64,000 nucleotides of DNA. It comes from Granulicella sp. (lineage in GTDB: Bacteria > Acidobacteriota > Terriglobia > Terriglobales > Acidobacteriaceae). The position numbers were made by a program, and so were the translations under genes. The stretch is taken from contig JANXYX010000001.1 in assembly GCA_025408425.1 (NCBI GenBank), forward strand, positions 62,001 through 126,000, written 5' to 3'. The notes beneath the pieces are model-generated. The model was not told where the DNA came from, did no database searches, and saw nothing but the letters and a program-made list of their open reading frames with translations. Below are positions 55,068 through 62,289 of the stretch, piece after piece (the stretch's first letter is position 1; every line of letters starts with the position of its first letter).

Positions 55068-55578
55068 GAAGCGTCATCCTCAGCCCAAATCCCTAAGCCA
55101 CGAAAGGGCACGCGTTCACGCGTGCCATAAAACCGCTCCGCGAAGCGGACACCGCTCTGCCGAAGGCCGGAGGTGAAGCCCGCAGGGCGAAACGACAGAC
55201 ATATCGCCGTTGTTCTTGCCTTTGCTTCTGCCCACGCCTCGACCACCTGTCAAGCCCCCCGCATCGAGTTTTCCGCCGCTCGCATCTCGCAAACCACACA
55301 AAAATAATCTCTTACACCAGAAAAATAAACTCCCGGAAAGTTGACTATGAGTTTCCCCCAATCCGGTAAAATAAAACTAGAGACAAAAGACCAAGCCTCC
55401 CGCCCACCAGCCGGAGGCTTTCCCTTTTAGAATCTAATATTTAGACGTAACCCATTTGTTTAGAATAATTTAGCAGCACATGTTTTGCTAAACCATTGTA
55501 ATCAATAGACTTATCACAGGGGATACCCCCAGGGGGGACCCCCCAAAAAAACGGGAGAAAGGAGAAAGCCAGACACCT
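55068..55578. other. 511-base gene-free region with hairpin element, hexamer tract and terminator
   Basis: It contains a hairpin element copy (55099-55198; stem GGCACGCGTT/CACGCGTGCC at 55107-55126), a short NTTGCN tract (55209-55232), a TGTCAAGCCCC element (55248-55258), TTGACT and TAAAAT boxes (about 55340-55374), a terminator stem AAGCCTCC/GGAGGCTT (55393-55400, 55413-55420), and two G/C palindromes, GGGGATACCCC (55519-55529) and GGGGGGACCCCCC (55532-55544), just before the methyltransferase gene. No protein gene is seen. Confidence 0.65.
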
Positions 55579-56424
55579 ATGCAGCCAGCACAACCATCCC
55601 GCACCGCACTCCGCGTCGCACTCCGCCGCGCTGCCCACCAGATGTACGATGCCCCGCCCCTCATCCTCAACGATCCCATCGCCATCCCCATCCTCGGCCC
55701 CGAATACCTCCAGGATCTCTACAAAACCGCCACCAAACTTGAAAAGCCCTTCTCCGTGGCCCTCCGCGCCTTCATCGTCGCTCGCAGCCGCTACGTGGAA
55801 GACACCCTCGCCGCAGCAGTCGCCCACGGCACCACCCAGTACGTCCTCCTCGGAGCCGGGCTCGACACCTTCGCCTATCGCAACCCCTTCCCCCACCTCA
55901 ACGTCTTCGAGGTCGACCATCCCGCCACCCAGCTCTGGAAGCTTGAACTCCTCCAATCAGCCAACATCCCAATCCCACCCAACCTCTCCCACGTCCCGCT
56001 CGACTTCGAGCACGAAACCCTCCCCCAACAGCTCCTCGCCGCCGGCTTCAACCCCCACGCCAAAACCCTCTTCGCCTGGCTCGGCGTCATACCCTACCTT
56101 ACCCTCCCCGCCTTCCGCGCCACCCTCAGGTTCATCGCCACCCAGCCACACGGCTCAGCCCTTGTCCTCGACTACAGCCAGCCCCGCTCAGCACTCCCTT
56201 TCTTCGAGCAACTCGCCCACGACTCCCTCGCCTCACGCGTCGCCCTGGCCGGCGAGCCCTTCCAGCTCTTCTTCACCCCAACCGAGATCGCAGCCGACCT
56301 CGCCGCCTTCCGCGCTATCGAAGACCTTGACTCCTCCGCGATCAACGCCCGCTACTTCACCCACCGCTCCGACCAACTCACCACCCGCGGCACCGCAGGC
56401 CGCCTCCTCAGCGCCTGGCTCTAG
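55579..56424 (+). CDS. Class I SAM-dependent methyltransferase, leucine carboxyl methyltransferase-like (281 aa)
   Basis: This belongs to the TIGR00027/LCMT-like group. The SAM-binding region is YVLLGAGLDTFAYR with the acidic strand NVFEVDHPATQLWK. RAFIVARSRYVEDTLAAAV upstream is a hallmark. The substrate is unknown; some members methylate small O-containing metabolites. The N-terminus is unusual in opening with QPSRTALRVALRRAAHQMYD, which is still typical of the group. GGAG sites upstream of the ATG are 14 or more bases away, so initiation strength is uncertain. A bidirectional hairpin follows. Confidence 0.88.
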   Translation: MQPAQPSRTALRVALRRAAHQMYDAPPLILNDPIAIPILGPEYLQDLYKTATKLEKPFSVALRAFIVARSRYVEDTLAAAVAHGTTQYVLLGAGLDTFAYRNPFPHLNVFEVDHPATQLWKLELLQSANIPIPPNLSHVPLDFEHETLPQQLLAAGFNPHAKTLFAWLGVIPYLTLPAFRATLRFIATQPHGSALVLDYSQPRSALPFFEQLAHDSLASRVALAGEPFQLFFTPTEIAADLAAFRAIEDLDSSAINARYFTHRSDQLTTRGTAGRLLSAWL

Positions 56425-56474
56425 CTCCGTCAACCCCACGCGCCATAAGTCCCACACCCTTGCAACATCAAAAA

Positions 56475-56501
56475 GTGGCGGGAGCTCATAGCCCCCGCCA
56501 C
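56475..56501. terminator. Terminator hairpin between convergent methyltransferase and M28 peptidase genes
   Basis: GTGGCGGGAGCT (56475-56486) pairs with AGCCCCCGCCAC (56490-56501) with one mismatch and a three-base loop. On the minus strand it is followed by TTTTTG, so it best serves the peptidase gene. Confidence 0.75.
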
Positions 56502-56527
56502 CAGTTATCAACATTTTCCAGCCGAAC

Positions 56528-58285
56528 CTACTTCACATCTGGCTCCGCGTTCGGATAGATCCTCGGAATCGGAGCCGACAGCTCCTTCTCCTTCTCAGGA
56601 TGTGGGAACGGCTTGCGCGGCATCATCGCCTCACGCTCGCTCGTGTTGTAGAGGAAGATCGCCTCAACCACCGCAGACTGCTCCAGATCGAACGGGTGCA
56701 GCCGGTCATAGGTGTCCATGTCGGAGTGGTGTGTCCGCGTCTCGTAGTCCATCGGATCCTGGATGAACTGGAACCCCGGCAGACCCACCGCGTCATACGA
56801 CAAGTGGTCGGTTCCGCCCGTGTTCTGGTAAGAGATCGTGCTCACTCCCAGGTCCTTCAGCGGTGCGATCCACTGCTTGAAGATCGGTGCAATCGCCCAG
56901 TTATCCTGCGTATAGACACCGCGAACCTTGCCCGTGCCATTGTCGAGATTGTAGTAGGCATCCAGCGTCTCCCACTCCTTCGTCGTCGTCAGCGCACCCT
57001 TCGACCGCATGAATGCCGGAGTATTCGGATCAGCATCCTTAGGCTCGGCAAACGTTCCAAAGTGCGACTTGATGTACCCCTGCGAGCCGTACAGCCCCTG
57101 CTCCTCGCCCGACCACAGCGCAATCCGGATCGTCCGCTTCGGCTTCAGGCCCAGCGACTTCAGGATCCGAACCGCCTCCATCGCAACCACCGAGCCCGCA
57201 CCGTTGTCCGTAGCGCCCGTCCCCGATATCCAGCTATCGAGGTGTCCGCCCACCATCACTACCTGGTCCTTCAACTTCGGATCACTGCCCGGAATCTCCG
57301 CAACTGTATTGAATCCGTGCTCGTGGTCGCCAGTGAACTTCGTATCAATGTTCAGCTCCAGCGTCACCGGCACGTGATTGTCCAGCAGGCGTCCCAGCCG
57401 GTTGAAGTGCTCAATCATCATGACCGCATTCGGAACCGTAATCGCCGTCTCCTTCACCTGCGCACCACGTACCAGATTCGCTCCGTTGTCGTCGAAGATG
57501 ATCCCGGTGCCGCCGCCACCGCCGCTGTCGCGCGAAGGTGTAATGATCGCAGCGACGCCCTCGGTGGTCATCATCTTTATAGCGGCGGTTCGCACCTGCG
57601 CAAGGCGCGCACGATCCGGAAACCGGCGCTGAATATCGCCCGGTCCGTTCGCCGTCGGATAGCTCTCCATCGCAGCCAGTTCTTCCGTTGTGTACCGATG
57701 AAATAGCGACTCCGTGACATCCGGAGCGGAACGCATCGCACCGAACAGCACGATCTTGCCGCTCAGTTTGCCCTTGTACTTCTCCAGATCCTTAACATCC
57801 TGAACATCAATGTGGACCGCCTCACCCGTCACTGGACCCTTCGTAGCCGGCGACCAGGGTGCCGCCTGCGCCATCAACGGTTCAGAGTCCGGAGAAACCA
57901 TCCGAATCCAGGTATTAAGCTGCTGCCAGCCCATCCCGAACTCGCCCCAATCCTCCAGGTGCGCATTCTCCAGACCGATCTTCGTTAGGGTGTCCCGCGT
58001 CCACGCATTCGCCTTCGCCATGTTCGGAGAACCCGTCAGCCGGGGCCCAATGCCGTCCATCAGAGCACCGGCAAACTCCATCACATGCGAGTGCTTGAAG
58101 CCTTCCTCGCGAATCCGCGCATACATCGTCAGGTCAATATCCTCGGTTGCCGGCTGCAGGCCGTAGTACGAAGGCGTCTCGACGACATCCTTCTTCTTGG
58201 CATCGGCAGCATAAGTTGGAAGGGATACAGTTGCAAGAACTGCGATACAACAGCTCCAGCGGGCAACGGACTTGATCAGCTGCAT
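56528..58285 (-). CDS. Secreted M28-family zinc aminopeptidase (585 aa)
   Basis: This is an exported peptidase with a signal peptide (VARWSCCIAVLATVSLPTYA). A PA-like insertion is followed by the M28 core: zinc ligands in VGGHLDSWISGTGATDNGAG, the catalytic Glu pair in IALWSGEEQGLYGSQ, and the later Asp/His regions YYNLDNGTGKV and TRTHHSDMDTYD. Length is typical of acidobacterial M28 proteins. It probably degrades oligopeptides outside the cytoplasm. The other M28 protein at 62290 belongs to a different subgroup with lower similarity. Confidence 0.92.
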   Translation of the reverse strand: MQLIKSVARWSCCIAVLATVSLPTYAADAKKKDVVETPSYYGLQPATEDIDLTMYARIREEGFKHSHVMEFAGALMDGIGPRLTGSPNMAKANAWTRDTLTKIGLENAHLEDWGEFGMGWQQLNTWIRMVSPDSEPLMAQAAPWSPATKGPVTGEAVHIDVQDVKDLEKYKGKLSGKIVLFGAMRSAPDVTESLFHRYTTEELAAMESYPTANGPGDIQRRFPDRARLAQVRTAAIKMMTTEGVAAIITPSRDSGGGGGTGIIFDDNGANLVRGAQVKETAITVPNAVMMIEHFNRLGRLLDNHVPVTLELNIDTKFTGDHEHGFNTVAEIPGSDPKLKDQVVMVGGHLDSWISGTGATDNGAGSVVAMEAVRILKSLGLKPKRTIRIALWSGEEQGLYGSQGYIKSHFGTFAEPKDADPNTPAFMRSKGALTTTKEWETLDAYYNLDNGTGKVRGVYTQDNWAIAPIFKQWIAPLKDLGVSTISYQNTGGTDHLSYDAVGLPGFQFIQDPMDYETRTHHSDMDTYDRLHPFDLEQSAVVEAIFLYNTSEREAMMPRKPFPHPEKEKELSAPIPRIYPNAEPDVK

Positions 58286-58434
58286 GCGGGCGAGACCTCC
58301 GGGATATGTTTCCTGCCAGACGCAGGAAGAATCACAAACCCTAGGTATACGTTGCCGAACCAGAAATAGTCTAGATTGTCGATATTATGGCTCGAAATGA
58401 CCGCCATACTGCTCGCGTCAGTAATCCGCGCCAG

Positions 58435-58752
58435 CTACTTGCGACGCAACTGCCTTCTTGTCCACAACGTCCCGAGATACGCCAGCGAGGCCGCCAGCAC
58501 CAGCAGCCCGATCGGTAGCCCAATACGTCGGTACGTCATCCCGTAGTCCACAGCACGATGCGTCACGGAGCTGTAAATCAGCAGATAGATGATCGCGGCA
58601 AAGGTTCCAAGGAAGAATGCCGAGAACCCTGTTGCAACGCTCATCAGCAGGCTGGAGAACCAGCCCAGGTCACCAACCGGCACTCCGAAAAGGTAGCCTA
58701 AGCCTTGCTCACGAGAAGTAGTCGGGGTTCCATGCTGGGATTGCTCGCTCAT
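58435..58752 (-). CDS. Small two-helix membrane protein (105 aa)
   Basis: The protein has a polar N-terminus (SEQSQHGTPTTSREQGLGYL) and two clear membrane helices (about 34-60 and 77-97), ending in positive residues (WTRRQLRRK). I know no family name. The start codon begins 19 bases from that of the divergent gene at 58772. The spacer is a palindrome and there is no Shine-Dalgarno site, so the mRNA may be leaderless. Confidence 0.72.
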   Translation of the reverse strand: MSEQSQHGTPTTSREQGLGYLFGVPVGDLGWFSSLLMSVATGFSAFFLGTFAAIIYLLIYSSVTHRAVDYGMTYRRIGLPIGLLVLAASLAYLGTLWTRRQLRRK

Positions 58753-58771
58753 AGCAGTAGAATACTGCTTT
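58753..58771. promoter_or_regulatory. Symmetric divergent promoter, probably leaderless
   Basis: The whole 19-base spacer between two divergent ATG codons is AGCAGTA-GAA-TACTGCT plus TT. It contains TAGAAT (58758-58763) on the plus strand and TATTCT (58764-58759) on the minus strand, overlapping as shared -10 boxes. For the minus direction TTGAAC (58782-58787) lies 17 bases upstream. Neither gene has a ribosome site. Confidence 0.55.
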
Positions 58772-59581
58772 ATGGCAGAGAGTGTTCAAAGCGTGCTCGT
58801 TCCAGCGTCACAGGTTGCTCGAGAAGTCGAAGTACAGAAGGCTCCCAATGGCGTCAGCTATGGTGCCTATGGGGAGACGACTATCCCTGCGCACGAACTC
58901 GATCGCATGGTGCAGGCAGTTCCCGTGTCCATCGCCGGTGCGCTGACCCGTAAGACCTACTACTTCGTTCCTTTGGCCATGAGTGAAAGTCGACCCGACG
59001 GCCGAGGCAACTCCACCGACAGTCCAAGCCACCGCGGAGCCAGTGAGGCGACTCTGGTCGCTTCAACTTACTCGCCAGAGCTTGTGGACCAGTCGATATG
59101 CCATCGCAACGTTGCACTGGACGGCATCGATGGAGTCTTCATCTCCACGCGCCTACTCAGCGACCGCTTCGCCCTGGCATTCGAGTTCTTTATCAACGTC
59201 GGCCACGCCTTCGTCGACGCTGTCGGTGTACCCGCCAGCTTCACCGAACTCGTCTGGAATCAGGCCTTGGCCGATGTCCGTGGCGAAACCAGCCAGGACG
59301 CCTGGGAGAGCCGTAATCTTTCGCTCGCAGCAGGATCGATCGACGGCAAGGCACGCATCGACGAGAAGGCCAAGACCAACTACATCGAGTCGGCGTTCTC
59401 AGACGCCGTCGCCATCTATCAGCTCTCGTTATCGGTCGACTTCGACTACTCCGAGCTGCGTGAACGCGAGTACCCGCTCCTCGCTCCGCAGGCTCTCGCA
59501 GAACGTCTCCGGCTCGTTGCCAAGCTCTTCCCGCCGAACCCGAAGTATGAGTTCGCCATCCGTTATCGGCGTCGGGCTTGA
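58772..59581 (+). CDS. Uncharacterised conserved-looking protein (269 aa)
   Basis: I do not recognise a named family. The protein has no signal peptide or membrane helix, is mixed alpha/beta and reads smoothly in one frame. Notable parts are VQKAPNGVSYGAYGETTIPA, RKTYYFVPLAMSES, ICHRNVALDGIDGVFISTRL and FALAFEFFINVGHAFVDAVG. The C-terminal half includes helices ending FAIRYRRRA. The 5' end is leaderless-looking, from the palindromic spacer. A thioredoxin gene follows after about 70 bases, so a redox connection is possible but unproven. Confidence 0.7.
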   Translation: MAESVQSVLVPASQVAREVEVQKAPNGVSYGAYGETTIPAHELDRMVQAVPVSIAGALTRKTYYFVPLAMSESRPDGRGNSTDSPSHRGASEATLVASTYSPELVDQSICHRNVALDGIDGVFISTRLLSDRFALAFEFFINVGHAFVDAVGVPASFTELVWNQALADVRGETSQDAWESRNLSLAAGSIDGKARIDEKAKTNYIESAFSDAVAIYQLSLSVDFDYSELREREYPLLAPQALAERLRLVAKLFPPNPKYEFAIRYRRRA

Positions 59582-59654
59582 CCGACTAGGCCATGTGCTC
59601 CGGAAGGTGGCACAGCCTCTTGAAATTGCTACAGTGATTCAGCGCGAGGTCCTT

Positions 59655-60098
59655 ATGCCTGTCATTCGAGCCTGCAAGAGCTGCGGACAAAAAAATCGGA
59701 TCACCGCAATTCATCTCGCCGACACCGGGCGTTGCGGTACTTGCAAGAATCCAATTCCTCCGCTCAACGAACCCCTCCCAGTCGATCCAGCACTCTTCGA
59801 TGAGATCGTTCAGACGGCCCGCGTTCCGATACTCGTGGACTTCTGGGCGGAGTGGTGCGGCCCCTGTCGCGCAGCAGCACCGGAGGTCGCTCGCACCTCA
59901 GCCGATCTTGCCGGTCAGGCCATCGTGCTCAAAGTCGACACGGAACTCCACCCACAGCTCTCCGCCCGGTTCAATGTTCGCGGAATCCCCAACTTTGCCG
60001 TCTTCTCGCGCGGCAAGCTAATCCAGCAGCAGGCAGGATTGGTCGGCCACGACGTCATGGAGGCGTGGCTGCGATCCGCCGCAACCACACCATCCTGA
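59655..60098 (+). CDS. trxC: Thioredoxin with N-terminal zinc ribbon, TrxC/thioredoxin 2 type (147 aa)
   Basis: This is a cytoplasmic disulfide reductase. A zinc ribbon precedes the thioredoxin fold (CKSC at about 7-10, CGTC at about 27-30), as in E. coli Trx2. The active site WAEWCGPCR (Cys about 68 and 71) and the cis-proline loop GIPNFAVF are present. GCGAGG lies about ten bases upstream of the ATG. Trx2-type proteins often act under oxidative stress. It may be cotranscribed with the uncharacterised gene upstream. Confidence 0.93.
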   Translation: MPVIRACKSCGQKNRITAIHLADTGRCGTCKNPIPPLNEPLPVDPALFDEIVQTARVPILVDFWAEWCGPCRAAAPEVARTSADLAGQAIVLKVDTELHPQLSARFNVRGIPNFAVFSRGKLIQQQAGLVGHDVMEAWLRSAATTPS

Positions 60099-60130
60099 AC
60101 GCCAGCTCAATCCCATCCAGCAGGCAGTTA

Positions 60131-60331
60131 TCACCGCATTCGCGTATGCCCCACACCCAACGAGCCTATCAAGCCAAACGATTGCAGCAGCCACACAATC
60201 ACCGCGATGATGACCACAGCGCGAATGATCTGTTTAATCGTTCCGTCCATCGGGATCATCCCAATGAGGTACAAAACCAAGCCAACTACAACAAGTGCCA
60301 CGATGATGCTGATCAATCCAGAGGTAAGCAT
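60131..60331 (-). CDS. Small membrane protein, Thivi_2564-like (66 aa)
   Basis: Two hydrophobic helices (about 5-27 and 36-55) are separated by a short polar turn (PMDGTIKQIIR), matching my memory of the Thivi_2564 family of tiny membrane proteins of unknown role. The sequence starts MLTSGLISIIVALVVVGLVL and ends HTRMR. It is convergent with the thioredoxin gene, with about 30 bases between stops. Confidence 0.75.
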   Translation of the reverse strand: MLTSGLISIIVALVVVGLVLYLIGMIPMDGTIKQIIRAVVIIAVIVWLLQSFGLIGSLGVGHTRMR

Positions 60332-60434
60332 TAGTGTTTTCGTCCTTTTCCAACTTGATGTCTTCCTAGTCAGATGCGAAAAATCCGCTCGGCTCCATCT
60401 TTATCGTTGCCAAAATAGACCTGTCCAAAAAGAA

Positions 60435-60467
60435 GCCCAGGCCGTCGTTCAAAACGACAGCCCGGGC
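60435..60467 (-). terminator. Rho-independent terminator after the SPFH gene
   Basis: Arms GCCCAGGCCGTCGTT (60435-60449) and AACGACAGCCCGGGC (60453-60467) pair throughout if two G-U wobbles are allowed. On the minus strand TTCTTTTTGG follows. Confidence 0.8.
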
Positions 60468-60481
60468 CACCTGCTTGACCG

Positions 60482-61462
60482 TTATTTCTCCATCTTCGGC
60501 AACTCCATCAGCAAGCCCCCATTGCCAGTTTGTACGGTAGGAAGCTGGCCATTCCAGCGCTCGATCAGCGCTTTCTGATTCTCAATCTTCCGCAACTCCA
60601 GCAACTGCGGCGTCAGCGAAGTCTGTCGGATCTTGTTGGCCTCCGCCTCACCATTGGCGCGCGTCACAGCTGCTTTGGCCTCACCTTCCGCCTCTGCGAC
60701 GGTCTTTGCAGCCTCAGCCTGAGTCTTCGCGAGTTCATTCCTTGCACGCTCCGCATCCTGGATCGCCTGCGCCTTGGAGGTAATCGCAGTGGCAATCACC
60801 GCCGGAACTCGCGGTGCACCAATAAACCCGAACTGCTGGATGCCCACGCCGACTGGCTCCATCTTTTGCTGAATCAGTGCCTGCACCTTCGCCAGGAACT
60901 CTGCCTTCTGCTCGCCGTAGATCTGCTCCACGGAGTAGGTCGAAGCCACCTCATTCAACGAGTTCCTCACCACATCCCGCAGGATACCGTGGGTGAACAT
61001 CTCAAGATCGCTCAGCCTGTACTTCACGTAGAAGTCCGGCACTCGCCTCGGCTCAATCGCATAGCTCAGTGAGACGTCGCAGTAGATCTCCATCCCCTCT
61101 TTCGAGTTGAAGCTCATCTCTTCGTTCGACGCCCTGCCTTCACTTAAATCGTGCGTCCACTTCACCGTCTGCACAAACGTGGGGAACTCGATAATCTGGC
61201 TCCGCAATGGGCTGTAGAACACCCAGCCTGTCCGGATCGGTATCTCCGACGGTCCACGCTGCGATCCGCTCAACACCACTTCCACGCCAACATAGCCAGC
61301 ACCGATGCGCGTAATCGACGCCACATAGCTAAAGAAAATCATGACCACAATGACGGCCGCGACGATCACGGCCCCAGCCTTCAACAGCTTCGCCATGTGC
61401 TGCGTCTGTGCATCATCGTTCCGGCCGTTACCAGGATTCATTACTTCACCAAACAGAGTCAT
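60482..61462 (-). CDS. SPFH/prohibitin-domain membrane protein, HflC-like (326 aa)
   Basis: This is a band-7 protein anchored by one N-terminal helix (LLKAGAVIVAAVIVVMIFFS, about 25-46), followed by the SPFH domain (ITRIGAGYVGVEVVLSG, RIREE-like RRVPDFYVKYRLSDLEMFTH) and a long coiled coil rich in Ala/Glu (AQAIQDAERARNELAKTQAE). Such proteins form large membrane rings that organise proteases or lipid domains. GGAGG lies five bases before the ATG at 61462. The start overlaps the stop of the 60-residue membrane protein (ATGA), so the two are co-translated. Confidence 0.9.
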   Translation of the reverse strand: MTLFGEVMNPGNGRNDDAQTQHMAKLLKAGAVIVAAVIVVMIFFSYVASITRIGAGYVGVEVVLSGSQRGPSEIPIRTGWVFYSPLRSQIIEFPTFVQTVKWTHDLSEGRASNEEMSFNSKEGMEIYCDVSLSYAIEPRRVPDFYVKYRLSDLEMFTHGILRDVVRNSLNEVASTYSVEQIYGEQKAEFLAKVQALIQQKMEPVGVGIQQFGFIGAPRVPAVIATAITSKAQAIQDAERARNELAKTQAEAAKTVAEAEGEAKAAVTRANGEAEANKIRQTSLTPQLLELRKIENQKALIERWNGQLPTVQTGNGGLLMELPKMEK

Positions 61463-61641
61463 CTCCGCCTCCAGATACCACGAAACACAATAAAACCGCC
61501 CACTGCGATCAACAGCAGCAGGCACACGCCCCCCAGAACAGCTCGATCACTCGGCAAATTGAGTAGGTGGAACGCCGTCACCATGCCCCAGTACAAGGGC
61601 AGCGCGACAAGCAGAGAAACCAGCACTTTCCAAAACAACAT
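61459..61641 (-). CDS. Small two-helix membrane protein (60 aa)
   Basis: The protein is nearly all membrane: helix 1 about 3-25 (WKVLVSLLVALPLYWGMV), helix 2 about 33-55 (AVLGGVCLLLLIAVGGFIVF), then a basic end (RGIWRRR). The four-base overlap with the SPFH gene suggests it is a small partner or anchor for it. There is no known family by eye, but the overlap and composition make it a credible gene. Confidence 0.7.
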   Translation of the reverse strand: MLFWKVLVSLLVALPLYWGMVTAFHLLNLPSDRAVLGGVCLLLLIAVGGFIVFRGIWRRR

Positions 61642-61791
61642 CCAAGGGCTCCGGCCAATTATTTCCTAGCCCAACAACCGTTTTCTACCTATTCAGAGTA
61701 GTCCTAGTTCCGTAAAGAGTCCGTAATAATCGGTGCGATTCGCAAGTCCGATTGTTGACCCCACTCTCATCAAGCATCAAGCGCCGGTCAA

Positions 61792-62280
61792 CTACCCCGT
61801 CACGACTCCCATCGCCAGCACCGCACATCCCAGTGCCAGAACGTCCTCCGCGATCGCGATCTTCCAGTCCTGGCATCCGATCAGCTGCACTAACTCGCGG
61901 CGAACCAGATAACCACCGAACGCCCCGATCAATGCTCCAGCAACACCCAGAATGATCCCTTCCAGAGCAGACCCTCTCAGGCTGGTCGCGACGATTGCGC
62001 CCACCAGGCCGCCAAACACCAGCCGCGCAATCAGCGGCCCTGGAGCGGTGCGATTCGGCGTCTGTGGCAGCTTGTCGCCAATAAACTCACCAGCAGCCAG
62101 GATCGTGAAAATCACGGCCGAAGCCAGATTGGCTGTCCAGAAGGCCCAGCTATCAAGAACGGGCAGATGGCCGACGTACGCGAACCAGCACAGCACTGCC
62201 ATCGGCGTCATGGTCCGCAGGCCTGTAACCACGCCTAAGAGTGGAATCGCCACGAGCCACGTCAACATTGCAATCGCCAT
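61792..62280 (-). CDS. DUF4126-type membrane protein (162 aa)
   Basis: This is an integral membrane protein with about four helices. The pattern GVVTGLRTMTPMAVLCW near the N-terminus and the glycine-rich helix IILGVAGALIGAFGGYLVRR resemble DUF4126. Its function is unknown. It lies ten bases downstream of the M28 peptidase gene at 62290 and is probably in the same transcript. Confidence 0.8.
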   Translation of the reverse strand: MAIAMLTWLVAIPLLGVVTGLRTMTPMAVLCWFAYVGHLPVLDSWAFWTANLASAVIFTILAAGEFIGDKLPQTPNRTAPGPLIARLVFGGLVGAIVATSLRGSALEGIILGVAGALIGAFGGYLVRRELVQLIGCQDWKIAIAEDVLALGCAVLAMGVVTG

Positions 62281-62289
62281 CAGTCTCCC

